A DNA stretch of 64,000 nucleotides from Aquincola tertiaricarbonis (GCF_000969605.1 NZ_JZUE01000004.1:266842-330841), one strand, 5' to 3'. Positions 8,731 through 18,763 are shown, counted from the stretch's first letter. The notes: generated from the letters alone by a model not told the origin. Numbers and translations are program-made.

Positions 8731-9564
8731 ATGGCCACCAGCCGCAAGACACCCTCCCGCAAGACCGCCCGCGCCGCCGCGCCCGAACCGCCCCCGGCGG
8801 TGGCCGACGCGCTCTACAACGTCTCCCTGGAAAAAGGCCTGCAGGTGCTGCGGGCCTTCGACGCCGCCCACCGCACCATGACGCTGGTGGAACTGGCCGA
8901 GCTCACCGGCATGAGCAAGGGTTCGGTGCAGCGCACGGTGCACACGCTGCAGGTGCTGGGCTACGTGGGCAAGCATCCGCAGACGCGGCGCTTCCAGCTG
9001 CTGCCCAGGGTCATCGAGATCGGCTTCAACTACCTGTCCGCGCATCCGCTGATCCGTGCCGCCCATCCCTACCTGACGCAGCTGGCGAATGCCAGCGGCG
9101 AGACGGCCAGCCTGACCGAGGCGGTGGATACCGAGATGGTGTACGTGGCGCAGCTGCTCACGCCCAAGTTCATCCCGGTGCTCACGCCGGTGGGCATGCG
9201 CATCCCGATGTACTGCACCAGCTCGGGCCGCGCATGGCTCAGCGCGCTGCCGGCCGAGCAGGCCCGGGCGCTGCTGCAGGCCAGCCACCGGGAGCGCCGC
9301 ACGCCGGCCACCCTGGTGGACGTGGACGCCATCATGAAGCGCGTCGCCCAGTGCCGGAAGGTGGGCTACGCCACCAACTGCGAGGAGCTGTTCCTGGGCG
9401 ACATGGGCCTGGGCGCCGCGGTGGTGGACAGCACCGGCCGGCCGGTGGCCGCGGTGCATGTGTCGCCGCCCACCAGCCGCTGGACGATGGAGGAGGCGCA
9501 GAAGAAGCTGGCGCCCATGGTCATCGAATGCGCGCGCGCCATCTCGCTGGCGGTGGCGCACTGA
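8731..9564 (+). CDS. IclR-family transcriptional regulator
   Basis: A 277-residue regulator with an unusually charged N-terminal tail (Lys/Arg-rich, about 25 residues). It is followed by the IclR winged helix (NVSLEKGLQVLRAF, LVELAELTGMSKGSVQRTVHTL, residues about 30-90) and the GAF-like effector domain (about 100-275, including YCTSSGRAWLSALP and the GYATNCEELFLGDMGLGAAVV segment). It is convergent with the amidohydrolase gene. It may control the esterase row on its left or the ureide/peptide cluster on its right; position slightly favours the latter, as a TATCG/CGATA dyad lies in the promoter region at 10928. Confidence 0.92.
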   Translation: MATSRKTPSRKTARAAAPEPPPAVADALYNVSLEKGLQVLRAFDAAHRTMTLVELAELTGMSKGSVQRTVHTLQVLGYVGKHPQTRRFQLLPRVIEIGFNYLSAHPLIRAAHPYLTQLANASGETASLTEAVDTEMVYVAQLLTPKFIPVLTPVGMRIPMYCTSSGRAWLSALPAEQARALLQASHRERRTPATLVDVDAIMKRVAQCRKVGYATNCEELFLGDMGLGAAVVDSTGRPVAAVHVSPPTSRWTMEEAQKKLAPMVIECARAISLAVAH

Positions 9565-9585
9565 GGGCGCGGCGCCGCGGCCCGC

Positions 9586-10857
9586 TCACATCGCCAGTGC
9601 CAGCATCGTGCGCAGCAGCACATCGCCGCCGGCGGAGATGTGCGCGGGCAGCGCATCCTCGATCTCGTTGTGGCTGATGCCGTCCTTGCAGGGCACGAAG
9701 ATCATCGCCGTGGGCGCCACCCGGGCCAGGTAGACGGCGTCGTGGCCGGCGCCGCTGACGATGTCCATGTGCGGCAGCCCGAGCGACTGCGCCGCCGCCC
9801 GCACGCCGTCCACGCAGGCCGCGTCGAACACGCAGGGATCGAAGCTCACCACCTGCTGCACCGCCACCTGCACGCCCGCGGCCTCGGCCAGCGCGGCGAA
9901 GCCGGTACGCATCGCCTGGTCCATGCGGTCCAGCCCGGCCTGCGCCAGGTGGCGGAAGTCCACCGAGAAGCGCACCTCGCCGGGCACCACATTGCGTGAG
10001 TTGGGCAGCACCTGCAGGTGGCCCACGGTGCCGCGGCCGTCGGGCGCCTCCTGCAGCGCGATGCGGTTGACCAGTTCCACCATGCGCGCCGCGGCCAGCA
10101 GCGCATCGCGGCGCAGCGCCATCGGCGTGGGGCCGGCATGGGCATCCATGCCGGTCACCGTCACGTCGTACCACTGCTGGCCCAGCGCGCCGCGCACCAC
10201 GCCGATGGGCAGGCCCTGGTCTTCCAGCACCGGGCCCTGCTCGATGTGGGCTTCCAGGTAGGCGGCATACATGCCGCCGGGCACCTGGCCGCAGGGCTGC
10301 GGGCCCAGGTAGCCGATGCGCCGCAGCTCGTCGCCCACCGACAGCCCGGCGCCGTCGCACTCCGCATGGATGCGCGGCACCTCGAACACGCCGGCGAAGG
10401 CGCCGGAGCCCATCATCACCGGCGTGAAGCGGGTGCCTTCCTCGTTGGTCCAGAACACGACCTCGATCGGTGCACGGGTGGCCATGCCGTGATCGTTCAG
10501 GGTGCGCACCACTTCGAGGCCTGCCAGCACGCCGAAGTTGCCATCGAACTTGCCGCCGGAAGGCTGGGTGTCGATGTGGCTGCCGGTGGCCACCGCGCGG
10601 GCAGCGGGATCGGTGCCGGCGCGGCGGCCGAACACGTTGCCCACCTCGTCGACGCGCACCTCGAGGCCGGCTTCGCGGAACCACCGCACCACCTGGTCGC
10701 GGCCGGCGCGGTCTTCGTCGGTGAGCGCGATGCGCCGCACGCCGCCCTTGGGCGTGGCGCCGATGGCGGCCAGCGCCATCAGCGATTGCCACAGGCGTGC
10801 GCCGTCGATGCGCGGGCTGTCGGGAAGGGGGGTGGGCTGCTGTGGGGCGGTGCGCAT
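9586..10857 (-). CDS. M20-family allantoate / N-carbamoyl-amino-acid amidohydrolase
   Basis: A 423-residue Zn-dependent cytoplasmic hydrolase of the group containing allantoate amidohydrolase, beta-ureidopropionase and N-carbamoyl-L-amino-acid hydrolase. Metal-site motifs are intact: GSHIDTQPSGGKFDG (His and bridging Asp), WTNEEGTRF (Glu-Glu), HIEQGPVLE, and a final GAGHDAVY with the last histidine region. ATG 10857 is used; a TTG at 10875 would add six residues. Family members differ mainly in substrate, so allantoate versus N-carbamoyl compounds cannot be separated. Ureidoglycolate lyase downstream of the adjacent transporter favours a ureide route. Confidence 0.9.
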   Translation of the reverse strand: MRTAPQQPTPLPDSPRIDGARLWQSLMALAAIGATPKGGVRRIALTDEDRAGRDQVVRWFREAGLEVRVDEVGNVFGRRAGTDPAARAVATGSHIDTQPSGGKFDGNFGVLAGLEVVRTLNDHGMATRAPIEVVFWTNEEGTRFTPVMMGSGAFAGVFEVPRIHAECDGAGLSVGDELRRIGYLGPQPCGQVPGGMYAAYLEAHIEQGPVLEDQGLPIGVVRGALGQQWYDVTVTGMDAHAGPTPMALRRDALLAAARMVELVNRIALQEAPDGRGTVGHLQVLPNSRNVVPGEVRFSVDFRHLAQAGLDRMDQAMRTGFAALAEAAGVQVAVQQVVSFDPCVFDAACVDGVRAAAQSLGLPHMDIVSGAGHDAVYLARVAPTAMIFVPCKDGISHNEIEDALPAHISAGGDVLLRTMLALAM

Positions 10858-10927
10858 CGGCTTGGCGTCTTGCAATGGATGGGAGTATGGATAACCAGTA
10901 GACCACTATCGACAAAACATAGCACCA

Positions 10928-10942
10928 TATCGTTAATCGATA
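10928..10942. promoter_or_regulatory. Candidate operator in the divergent promoter region
   Basis: The AT-richer gap between the amidohydrolase (leftward) and ABC importer (rightward) genes contains TATCG-TTAAT-CGATA, a perfect 5-base inverted repeat with a 5-base centre. A further CTATCGA copy of the half-site is about 20 bases to the left. It could bind the nearby IclR regulator. This is inferred from position and symmetry only. Confidence 0.4.
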
Positions 10943-11039
10943 CGTTTGCGGCTGTTTGCGCCGGTTTTTGGCACAGCGCTTGCATGACGGTGCCGGCCTC
11001 TTGATGTGCAACCTTCTTCAATACCCGGATGGTGACCCG

Positions 11040-12704
11040 ATGAGCCTGAACCCGTTGCAGCCCTGCCGCCTGCGCCACCTCGCCCTTGCCGCCGCGCTGT
11101 CGCTGCTTGGCAGCAGCGCCGCCCTGGCGCAGGAGAAGGTGCTGCGCATCGCGATGACGGCCGCCGACATCCCGCGCACGCTGGGCCAGCCCGACCAGGG
11201 CTTCGAGGGCAACCGCTTCACCGGCATTCCCATCTACGACGCGCTGACGCACTGGGACCTGTCCAAGGCCGACGCGCCCAGCGTGCTGGTGCCGGGCCTG
11301 GCCGCCAGCTGGGCGGTGGATGCCGCCGACAAGACCAAATGGCTGTTCAAGCTGCGCCCGGGCGTGAAGTTCCACGACGGCTCGCCGCTGAATGCCGACG
11401 CGGTGGTGTGGAACGTGAACAAGGTGCTGGACAAGGCGGCGCCGCACTTCGATGCCAGCCAGGTGGGCGTCACCGCCTCGCGCATGCCCACGCTCAAGAG
11501 CGCCCGCAAGATCGACGACCTGACGGTGGAACTGCTGACCAGCGAGCCGGACTCCTTCCTGCCCATCAACCTGACCAACCTGTTCATGGCCTCGCCTGCG
11601 CACTGGGAGGCCAAGCTGAAGGCGGTGCCCGCGGCCACCACCGATCCGGCCGAGCGGGCGAAGGCCGCCTGGACGGCCTTCGCCGCCGATCCCTCGGGCT
11701 CGGGCCCCTTCAAGGTCACCCGCTTCGTCGCCCGCGAGCGGCTGGAGCTGGCCGCCAACAAGGCCTACTGGGATGCCAAGCGCACGCCGCGCATCGACAA
11801 GGTGGTGCTGATCCCGATGCCCGAGGCCAATGCCCGCACCGCGGCGCTGCTCGGTGGTCAGGTCGACTGGATCGAGGCGCCTTCGCCGGACGCAATGCCG
11901 CAGATCCAGCAGCGCGGCTTCAAGATCTATTCCAATGCGCAGCCGCATGTGTGGCCGTGGCAGCTCTCCTTTGCCGAAGGCTCGCCCTGGCTGGACAAGC
12001 GGGTGCGCCAGGCTGCCAACCTGTGCGTGGACCGCGGCGGCCTGAAGCAGCTGCTGGGCGGCATGATGGCCGAGCCCAAGGGCACCGTGCCGCCGGGCCA
12101 TCCGTGGTGGGGCAATCCCAAGTTCGACATCAAGACCGACGTCAAGGCCGCGCAGGCGCTGATGACGGCGGCCGGCCATTCGGCCGCCAAGCCGCTGAAG
12201 GTCAAGGTGCAGATCTCGGCCTCGGGCTCGGGCCAGATGCAGCCGCTGCCGATGAACGAATACGTGCAGCAGTCGCTCAAGGAATGCCACTTCGACGTGC
12301 AGTTCGACGTCATCGAGTGGAACACCCTGTTCACCAACTGGCGCAAGGGCGCCAAGGACCCGTCGGCCAACGGCGCCAATGCGGTCAACGTGAGCTTCGC
12401 GGCGATGGACCCGTTCTTCGCGATGGTGCGCTTCGTCAGCACCAAGACCTTCCCGCCGGTGTCCAACAACTGGGGCTACTACGGCAATGCCGAGGTGGAC
12501 AAGCTGGTGGCCGATGCCCGCACCGCCTTCGACGACAAGGCGCGCGATGCGGCGCTGGCGCGGCTGCATGCCCACATCGTGGAGGACGCGCCCTTCGTCT
12601 GGATCGCGCACGACGTGGGCCCGCGCGCCATGTCGGCCAAGGTGAAGAACGTGGTGCAGCCGCGGAGCTGGTTCATCGACATCGCCACCATGACGATGGA
12701 CTGA
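11040..12704 (+). CDS. Dipeptide/oligopeptide-type ABC transporter, periplasmic binding protein
   Basis: A 554-residue solute-binding protein of the SBP_bac_5 (DppA/OppA) family. Signal peptide about residues 1-30 (Arg-rich start, LALAAALSLLGSS, cleavage near ALAQ). Family segments follow: LVPGLAASWAVDAADKTKWLFKLRPGVKFHDGSPLNADAVVWN, then GSGPFKVTRF and QAANLCVDR. ATG 11040 was chosen because it gives a clean signal peptide; upstream in-frame starts add a stretch without secretion features. It heads a five-gene importer operon followed by an amidase. The cargo is probably a peptide, amide or ureido compound. Confidence 0.92.
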   Translation: MSLNPLQPCRLRHLALAAALSLLGSSAALAQEKVLRIAMTAADIPRTLGQPDQGFEGNRFTGIPIYDALTHWDLSKADAPSVLVPGLAASWAVDAADKTKWLFKLRPGVKFHDGSPLNADAVVWNVNKVLDKAAPHFDASQVGVTASRMPTLKSARKIDDLTVELLTSEPDSFLPINLTNLFMASPAHWEAKLKAVPAATTDPAERAKAAWTAFAADPSGSGPFKVTRFVARERLELAANKAYWDAKRTPRIDKVVLIPMPEANARTAALLGGQVDWIEAPSPDAMPQIQQRGFKIYSNAQPHVWPWQLSFAEGSPWLDKRVRQAANLCVDRGGLKQLLGGMMAEPKGTVPPGHPWWGNPKFDIKTDVKAAQALMTAAGHSAAKPLKVKVQISASGSGQMQPLPMNEYVQQSLKECHFDVQFDVIEWNTLFTNWRKGAKDPSANGANAVNVSFAAMDPFFAMVRFVSTKTFPPVSNNWGYYGNAEVDKLVADARTAFDDKARDAALARLHAHIVEDAPFVWIAHDVGPRAMSAKVKNVVQPRSWFIDIATMTMD

Positions 12705-12711
12705 GGCCGCG

Positions 12712-13665
12712 ATGCTGGCCTACCTCGTGCGGCGCGTGCTGGTGGCGCTGCCCATCATGCTGGGCGTGGCGCTGGTGTGCTTCGCGCTGGTGCACCTGGC
12801 GCCGGGCGATCCGCTGGTGTCCATCCTGCCGCCCGATGCATCGGCCGAGCTGCAGGCGCAGCTGCGCGAGCTGTACGGCTTCAACCGCAGCTACCCCGAG
12901 CAGTTCCTGGCCTGGGTGTGGCGGGCGCTGCACGGCGACCTGGGCATGTCCATCGCCACCAGCCGGCCGGTCGTCGGGGAGGTGCTGAAGGCGGTGGTGA
13001 ACACGCTGCGCCTGGCGGTGGTGGCCACGCTGATCGGCTTCGTGCTGGGTTGCCTGTTCGGCTTCGTGGCCGGCTACTTCCGCCGCTCCTGGGTGGACCG
13101 CGCGGCCTCCATGCTGTCGGTGCTGGGCGTGAGCGTGCCGCACTACTGGCTGGGCATGGTGATGGTCATCGTGTTCTCGTCGCAGCTGATGTGGCTGCCG
13201 GCCACCGGCGCCGGGCCCGGCGGCTCCGACGAATGGGCCTGGGACTGGGCGCATGTGCAGTACATGCTGCTGCCGGCCCTCACCATGTCGGTCATCCCGA
13301 TGGGCATCATCGCGCGCACGGTGCGGGCGCTGGTGTCCGAGCTGCTGGACCAGGAGTTCATCGTCGGCCTGCGGGCCAAGGGGCTGACGCACCTGGGCAT
13401 CTTCCTGCACGTGGTGAAGAACGCGGCGCCCACCGCGCTGGCGGTGATGGGCCTGCAGCTGGGCTACCTGCTGGGCGGCTCCATCCTGATCGAGACGGTG
13501 TTCTCCTGGCCGGGCACCGGCTTCCTGCTCAACTCGGCCATCTTCCAGCGCGACCTGCCGCTGCTGCAGGGAACCATCCTGGTGCTGGCGCTGTTCTTCG
13601 TCGTCCTCAACCTGCTGGTGGATGTGCTGCAGACGCTGCTGGACCCGCGCATCGCCCGCGCCTGA
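12712..13665 (+). CDS. ABC transporter permease, DppB/OppB type
   Basis: A 317-residue inner-membrane permease with the typical first helix (LVRRVLVALPIMLGVALVCFALV), the conserved LAPGDP motif after it, about six membrane segments, and the cytoplasmic EAA-like loop QEFIVGLRAKGLTHLGIFLHVVKNA that contacts the ATPase. It starts 7 bases after the binding-protein stop and pairs with the DppC-type permease downstream. Confidence 0.93.
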   Translation: MLAYLVRRVLVALPIMLGVALVCFALVHLAPGDPLVSILPPDASAELQAQLRELYGFNRSYPEQFLAWVWRALHGDLGMSIATSRPVVGEVLKAVVNTLRLAVVATLIGFVLGCLFGFVAGYFRRSWVDRAASMLSVLGVSVPHYWLGMVMVIVFSSQLMWLPATGAGPGGSDEWAWDWAHVQYMLLPALTMSVIPMGIIARTVRALVSELLDQEFIVGLRAKGLTHLGIFLHVVKNAAPTALAVMGLQLGYLLGGSILIETVFSWPGTGFLLNSAIFQRDLPLLQGTILVLALFFVVLNLLVDVLQTLLDPRIARA

Positions 13666-13695
13666 CATCCCCACGGCATCCACGAGGCCACCGCC

Positions 13696-14592
13696 ATGAC
13701 CACGCTTGCACCCCCTGCCGCCGCCGCGGTGGCCGCCCTGCCGGCGCAGCGCTCGCGTGGCTACTGGGCGTCCGTGGGCCACCGCTTCCTGCGCGACCCG
13801 GTGGCCGTGGGCGCGGCGCTGGTGGCGCTGCTGCTGTTGTCGCTGGCCCTGTTCGGGCCCTGGCTGGCGCCGGCCGACCCCTACCAGTCGTCGATGCTCA
13901 AGCGGCTCAAGCCCATCGGCACGCCGGGGCTGCCGCTGGGCAGCGACGAGCTGGGCCGCGACATGCTCTCGCGGCTGATCGTCGGCGCGCGGCTGTCGCT
14001 GTTCATGGGCATCGTGCCGGTGCTGTGCGCCTTCGTGGTGGGCGCGGCCATCGGCATCCTGGCCGGTTATGCGGGCGGCACCACCAACACGCTGGTGATG
14101 CGCACCATCGACGTGTTCTATGCCTTTCCGTCGGTGCTGCTGGCCATCGCGCTGTCGGGCACGCTGGGTGCGGGCATCTTCAATTCGCTGGTGTCGCTGA
14201 CGGTGGTGTTCATCCCGCAGATCGCGCGCGTGGCCGAGAGCGTGACCACGCAGGTGCGCGGGCGCGACTATGTGGAAGCCGCCCGGGCCTCGGGCGCCGG
14301 CGCCTTCACCATCGTGCGGGTGCATGTGCTGGGCAATGTGCTGGGGCCCATCTTCGTCTATGCCACCAGCCTGATCGCGGTGTCGATGATCCTGGCCTCC
14401 GGCCTGTCCTTCCTGGGCCTGGGCGTCAAGCCGCCCGAGCCGGAGTGGGGCCTGATGCTCAACACCCTGCGCACCGCCATCTACGTGCAGCCGTGGGTGG
14501 CCGCGCTGCCGGGCGTGATGATCTTCGTCACCTCCATCACCTTCAACCTGCTGTCGGACGGACTGCGCAACGCCATGGACCACAAGACATGA
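13696..14592 (+). CDS. ABC transporter permease, DppC/OppC type
   Basis: A 298-residue permease. After a cytoplasmic N-terminus come one membrane helix (VGAALVALLLLSLALFGPWLAP) and the conserved LGSDELGRDMLSRLI motif. Five further helices follow, with the EAA loop RDYVEAARASGAGAFTIVRVHVLGN. It forms the transmembrane pore with the preceding DppB-type protein. Its stop overlaps the start of the first ATPase gene (ATGA). Confidence 0.93.
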   Translation: MTTLAPPAAAAVAALPAQRSRGYWASVGHRFLRDPVAVGAALVALLLLSLALFGPWLAPADPYQSSMLKRLKPIGTPGLPLGSDELGRDMLSRLIVGARLSLFMGIVPVLCAFVVGAAIGILAGYAGGTTNTLVMRTIDVFYAFPSVLLAIALSGTLGAGIFNSLVSLTVVFIPQIARVAESVTTQVRGRDYVEAARASGAGAFTIVRVHVLGNVLGPIFVYATSLIAVSMILASGLSFLGLGVKPPEPEWGLMLNTLRTAIYVQPWVAALPGVMIFVTSITFNLLSDGLRNAMDHKT

Positions 14593-15668
14593 ATGGAGCC
14601 CCTCGTCCGCTGGGGGGATCCGGCCCCGGAGCCGCGCAGCCGGCCGACGTGGGCGGGCCGGCGCAGCCGCTGCTGACCATCCGCGGGCTGCAGAAGCACT
14701 ATCCGCTGGCCCGCGGCGTGCTCGGCCGCGGCGGCGGCACGGTGCGGGCGGTGGACGGCGTGGACTTCACCGTGAAGAAGGGCGAGACGCTGGGCGTGGT
14801 GGGTGAATCGGGCTGCGGCAAGAGCACCACCGCACGGCTGCTGATGCAGCTGATCCGCCCCACCGCCGGCGAGGTGGTGTTCGACGGCCAGGCCGTGGGC
14901 GGCCGCTCGCTGCCGCTCAAGGAGTTCCATCGACAAGTGCAGATGGTGTTCCAGGACAGCTATGCCTCGCTCAACCCGCGGCTGACCATCGAGGACTCCG
15001 TCGCCTTCGGTCCGCAGGTGCACGGCCTGCCGCGGCGCGCCGCGGTGCAGCGCGCGCGGGAGCTGCTGTCCCGCGTGGGCCTGGAGCCGCAGCGCTTTGC
15101 CGAGCGTTATCCGCATGAGCTCTCGGGCGGGCAGCGGCAGCGGGTGAACATCGCCCGCGCGCTGGCGCTGCAGCCGCGGCTGCTGATCCTGGACGAGGCG
15201 GTGTCGGCGCTGGACAAGTCGGTGGAGGCGCAGGTGATCAACCTGCTGCTGGACCTGAAGGCCGAGTTCGGCCTGACCTACGTCTTCATCAGCCACGACC
15301 TGCAGGTGGTGCGCTACATGAGCGACCGCGTGCTGGTGATGTACCTGGGCCGGGTGGCCGAGCTGGGCCCGTCGGAGGCGCTGTACACCGCGCCGCTGCA
15401 TCCCTACACCCGGGCGCTGCTGTCCTCCATGCCGTCGATGGACCCCGACCACCGCACCGAGCAGGCGCTGCTGGCGGGCGATCCGCCCAACCCCATCGAC
15501 CCGCCTGCCGGCTGCCGCTTCCATCCGCGCTGCCCGCATGCGGCGCCGGTGTGCGGCCAGCAGATGCCGCGGCTGGCCGAGCACCGCAGCCTGCACACGG
15601 CCGCCTGCCTGATGCACGAAGCCGGCAGCGGCCATCCCGCCGCACCGGCGCTGCGGGAGGCCGCATGA
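14589..15668 (+). CDS. ABC transporter ATP-binding protein, DppF/OppF type
   Basis: A 359-residue ATPase. Walker [11 protein letters not shown]-loop [12 protein letters not shown], signature [15 protein letters not shown] and Walker [13 protein letters not shown] are complete. The C-terminal oligopeptide-transporter extension has the Cys-rich pattern [14 protein letters not shown] that can bind an iron-sulfur cluster in this subfamily. The ATG at 14589 lies inside the end of the permease gene; a Pro/Gly-rich 25-residue leader precedes the domain. The stop overlaps the next ATPase start. Two different ATPases make the usual heterodimer. Confidence 0.94.
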   Translation: MNGAPRPLGGSGPGAAQPADVGGPAQPLLTIRGLQKHYPLARGVLGRGGGTVRAVDGVDFTVKKGETLGVVGESGCGKSTTARLLMQLIRPTAGEVVFDGQAVGGRSLPLKEFHRQVQMVFQDSYASLNPRLTIEDSVAFGPQVHGLPRRAAVQRARELLSRVGLEPQRFAERYPHELSGGQRQRVNIARALALQPRLLILDEAVSALDKSVEAQVINLLLDLKAEFGLTYVFISHDLQVVRYMSDRVLVMYLGRVAELGPSEALYTAPLHPYTRALLSSMPSMDPDHRTEQALLAGDPPNPIDPPAGCRFHPRCPHAAPVCGQQMPRLAEHRSLHTAACLMHEAGSGHPAAPALREAA

Positions 15669-16687
15669 CCGCGCCGCCGGACGACGCCGGGCCGATGGTC
15701 TCGCTGCAGGACCTGAGCGTGCAGTTCAGCGGCGGCCGCAAGCCGGTGCAGGCCGTCAGCGGCGTGAGCCTGGAACTGCAGCGCGGCCAGGTGCTGGCCC
15801 TGATCGGCGAATCGGGCTCCGGCAAGAGCGTGACGCTGCGCACCCTGCTGCGGCTGCACCCCGAGCGGCGCACCCGCGTGGGCGGCCGCGTGCAGGTGGC
15901 CGGCCGCGACGTGCTGGCGATGGGCGGCCGTGAGCTGGCCGACTACCGCGGCAAGGTGGCGGCCATGATCTTCCAGGAGCCGCTGCTGGCGCTGGACCCG
16001 GTGTACAGCGTGGGCGCGCAGATCGTCGAATCCATCCGCAGGCATGAGCGGGTGACCGCCGCCGAGGCCCGGCAGCGTGCGCTGGCGCTGTTCGAGCGGG
16101 TGCGCATTCCCAGCCCGGAGCGCCGGCTGGCGGCCTATCCGCACGAGATGTCGGGCGGCATGCGCCAGCGCGCGATGATCGCCCTGGCCCTGGCCTGCCG
16201 GCCGCAGCTGCTGCTGGCCGACGAGCCCACCACCGCGCTGGACGCCACGGTGCAGATCCAGATCCTGCTGCTGCTGCGCGAGCTGCAGCGCGACCTGGGG
16301 CTGTCGGTCATCTTCGTCACCCACGACATCGGTGCGGCGGTGGAGGTGGCCGACCGCATCGCGGTGATGTATGCCGGGCGCATCGTGGAAGAAGGCAGCG
16401 CCCGCGAGCTGATCCGCACGCCGCGCCATCCGTACACCATCGCGCTGCTCACCAGCCGCGCCCACGGCGCCATGACCCGCGGCACGCGGCTGCCCACCAT
16501 CGGCGGCGCGCCGCCCGACCTGGCTGCCCTGCCCCCGGGCTGCGCCTTCGCCGAGCGCTGTGCCCTGGCGCGGCCGGAGTGCCTGGCGGTGCAGCCGCCA
16601 CCGGTGGCCATCGGCCCCGGCCACCAGGCGCGCTGCCTGCGCACCGATGCCACCGCCGCGCTGCTGGCCACGCCCGCCCTGCCCTGA
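15665..16687 (+). CDS. ABC transporter ATP-binding protein, DppD/OppD type
   Basis: A 340-residue ATPase, partner of the preceding subunit. Walker [11 protein letters not shown]-loop [11 protein letters not shown], signature [15 protein letters not shown], Walker [13 protein letters not shown] and switch [14 protein letters not shown] are intact. The C-terminal [14 protein letters not shown] segment is the second Cys-rich extension. Start and stop fit a single polycistronic unit from 11040 to at least 17895. Confidence 0.94.
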   Translation: MTAPPDDAGPMVSLQDLSVQFSGGRKPVQAVSGVSLELQRGQVLALIGESGSGKSVTLRTLLRLHPERRTRVGGRVQVAGRDVLAMGGRELADYRGKVAAMIFQEPLLALDPVYSVGAQIVESIRRHERVTAAEARQRALALFERVRIPSPERRLAAYPHEMSGGMRQRAMIALALACRPQLLLADEPTTALDATVQIQILLLLRELQRDLGLSVIFVTHDIGAAVEVADRIAVMYAGRIVEEGSARELIRTPRHPYTIALLTSRAHGAMTRGTRLPTIGGAPPDLAALPPGCAFAERCALARPECLAVQPPPVAIGPGHQARCLRTDATAALLATPALP

Positions 16688-16710
16688 CCTGGAACCTTCC
16701 GAGGAAGACG

Positions 16711-17895
16711 ATGCCGCTGCACGATCCCGTCCATGCCTTCGTGCCCTATCCCGAGGCCGAGGTGCCCCGGGCCGCCACCGGCCCGCTGGCCGGGCTGGAC
16801 TTCGGCGTGAAGGACCTGTTCGACGTGGCCGGCTATCCCACCGGCGGCGGCCATCCCGTCGTGCTGGCGATGTCGGGCATCAAGACCCGCACCGCACCTA
16901 CGGTGCAGCGGCTGCTGGAGGCCGGCGCGCGCTTCGTCGGCAAGACGGTGACCGACGAGCTGGCCTTCTCGATGAACGGCGACAACGCACACTTCGGCGC
17001 GCCGCTGAACAGCGCGGCCCCGCAGCGCATCACCGGCGGCTCGTCCTCGGGCTCGGCCGCCGCGGTGGCCGCCGGCCTGTGCGACCTGGCGCTGGGCACC
17101 GACACCGGCGGCTCGGTGCGGGCACCGGCCAGCCACTGCGGGCTGTACGGCCTGCGGCCAACCCATGGCCGGGTGAGCCTGCAGGGCGCGCTGGACCTGG
17201 CGCCCAGCTGCGACACCTGCGGCTGGTTCAGCCGCGATGCGGACACCTTCGACCGCGTGGCCGAGGTGCTGCTGGGCGCCGATGCCCGCCCGCTGACGCA
17301 GGCGCGCCTGCTGTGGCCGCAGGACGTGTGGGCGCTGGCCGAGCCGGCGGCGGTGCAGGCGCTGCAGCCCGCCGCCGACCGGGTGCAGGCGCTGCTGGGG
17401 CCGGCCACGCCGGTGTCAGTGGCGCTGGAGGACTTCGATGCGATGTACTGGCATTTCCGCGCCATCCAGGGCCGCGAGGCCTGGCAGACCGATGGCCCGC
17501 TGATCGAGCGCCATGCGCTGGTGCTGGGCCCGGGCGTGGCGGAGCGCTTCGCCTGGTCGCGCTCCGTCACCGACGAGCAGGTGCTGCAGGCGCGTGCCTT
17601 CCGCCAGCGTTTCAGCAGCCACCTGGCGCGGCTGCTGGGCCACGACGGCGTACTGTTGATGCCCACCATGCCCGACATCGCGCCGCTGCGCGCGGCCGGC
17701 GAGGCCAGCCTGGAGGACTACCGCAACCGCGCCATCCGGCTGCTGTGCATCGCCGGCCTGGCCGGCCTGCCGCAGCTGTCGATGCCGCTGGCACGGCGTG
17801 ACGGCGCGCCGCTGGGCCTGTCGCTGCTGGCGCCGGCAGGCAGCGACCGCAGCCTGGTGGCGCTGGCCCGGCAGCTGTCCGCCCACGCCGGCTGA
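16711..17895 (+). CDS. Amidase-signature-family hydrolase
   Basis: A 394-residue cytoplasmic amidase. The Ser-cisSer-Lys triad is intact: Lys34 in FGVKDLFDV, Ser111 in the GGSSSGS loop, and Ser135 in DTGGSVRAP. Length is short for the family and matches compact members that act on small amides. It is 23 bases after the importer genes with GAGGAAGACG as ribosome site, so it probably hydrolyses the imported compound, releasing ammonia. Allophanate hydrolase-like activity is possible, but the C-terminal domain of full allophanate hydrolases is absent. Confidence 0.9.
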   Translation: MPLHDPVHAFVPYPEAEVPRAATGPLAGLDFGVKDLFDVAGYPTGGGHPVVLAMSGIKTRTAPTVQRLLEAGARFVGKTVTDELAFSMNGDNAHFGAPLNSAAPQRITGGSSSGSAAAVAAGLCDLALGTDTGGSVRAPASHCGLYGLRPTHGRVSLQGALDLAPSCDTCGWFSRDADTFDRVAEVLLGADARPLTQARLLWPQDVWALAEPAAVQALQPAADRVQALLGPATPVSVALEDFDAMYWHFRAIQGREAWQTDGPLIERHALVLGPGVAERFAWSRSVTDEQVLQARAFRQRFSSHLARLLGHDGVLLMPTMPDIAPLRAAGEASLEDYRNRAIRLLCIAGLAGLPQLSMPLARRDGAPLGLSLLAPAGSDRSLVALARQLSAHAG

Positions 17896-17931
17896 CGCTG
17901 CGCCCGGCTCAGCCCGGCATCGGCCGCGGAT

Positions 17932-18417
17932 TCACCCGAGGTGCACCTGCACCGGTTGGGGCAGCGCATGCACGTCGCAGTCCACCTGCGCCGCGGCGCG
18001 CTCCAGCACCACGAAGTCGCCGTCCTCCACGGCCAGCAGCGCGTGGTGCCAGGTGCCGGGCCACAGCGTCACGCCCTGGCGGCCATCGGTGACGAAGGCG
18101 GCCAGCGACGCGGCCTGCGGCGCCGCGCCGGCCGGTGCCACCACCAGCACGAAGCGGCGCTCGCCCAGCGGCACGAAGCTCTGGCTGCCCAGCGCATGGC
18201 GCTCCATCTCATGCACCGCATGCGGAAAGGCCCGCGCCTGCGCGCGGAACAGCGCCAGCATCGGCCGCCCGCCTTCGGCCGTGAGCTGCAGGTCGGCCGC
18301 CAGGTCGAAGCGCTGCGCATTGCCGCCGTTGATCGGCCTGCCCCCTTGGGCGGGCGCGTGCAGCACCAGGCCGTAAGGTGCGAAGGCTTGGGCTTGCAAT
18401 GGCTGGGCGATGAGCAT
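17932..18417 (-). CDS. allA: Ureidoglycolate lyase
   Basis: A 161-residue cupin-like enzyme that splits ureidoglycolate into glyoxylate and urea, the last step of allantoin breakdown. Family features are the N-terminal FAPYGLVL, RFDLAADLQ, LFRAQARAFPHAVHEMERHALGSQSFVPL and the TDGRQGVTLWPGTWHHALLAV segment. The ATG at 18417 is used; the frame upstream is open but unrelated. It converges on the amidase gene with 36 bases between stops. Together with the amidohydrolase at 9586 it supports a ureide-degradation role for the region, though allantoinase and urease are not in view. Confidence 0.9.
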   Translation of the reverse strand: MLIAQPLQAQAFAPYGLVLHAPAQGGRPINGGNAQRFDLAADLQLTAEGGRPMLALFRAQARAFPHAVHEMERHALGSQSFVPLGERRFVLVVAPAGAAPQAASLAAFVTDGRQGVTLWPGTWHHALLAVEDGDFVVLERAAAQVDCDVHALPQPVQVHLG

Positions 18418-18472
18418 CGGGCCAGTGTATGAGCCGGCAGAATGGCGCGCTTCGCATGACACGAGACGCCCG

Positions 18473-18763
18473 ATGACCGCTGCTTCCGACACCCCCGCCG
18501 ACCCGGCCGACTCCGCTGCAGCCGCGCCGCAGCGCCCCGAGCTGCCCGACCGCCTGTCCACCGATCCGCGCAGCCCGCACCATGTGCCCGCCATCTTCGA
18601 GCACGCCATCGGCATCCGCCTGAACGGCCGCGAGCTCACCAACGTGGAGGAGTACTGCATCAGCGCCGGCTGGGTGAAGGTGCCCTCCGGCAAGACGCTG
18701 GACCGCAAGGGCCGGCCGCTGCTGCTGCAACTCAAGGGCAAGGTGGAGCCCTTCTACCGCTGA
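18473..18763 (+). CDS. DUF3297-family small protein
   Basis: A 96-residue conserved protein of unknown function. A Pro/Ala/Asp-rich N-terminal tail (about 25 residues) precedes the family core PDRLSTDPRSPHHVPAIFEHAIGIRLNG, then VEEYCISAGWVKVPSGKTLDRKGRP and LKGKVEPFYR. It is divergent from ureidoglycolate lyase, 55 bases between starts, and appears to be a single-gene unit. Confidence 0.88.
   Translation: MTAASDTPADPADSAAAAPQRPELPDRLSTDPRSPHHVPAIFEHAIGIRLNGRELTNVEEYCISAGWVKVPSGKTLDRKGRPLLLQLKGKVEPFYR

Noticed and set aside
12673..14583. 636-codon minus-strand frame opposite the importer permeases
   Set aside because: Very His/Gln/Arg-rich shadow sequence with no family similarity.
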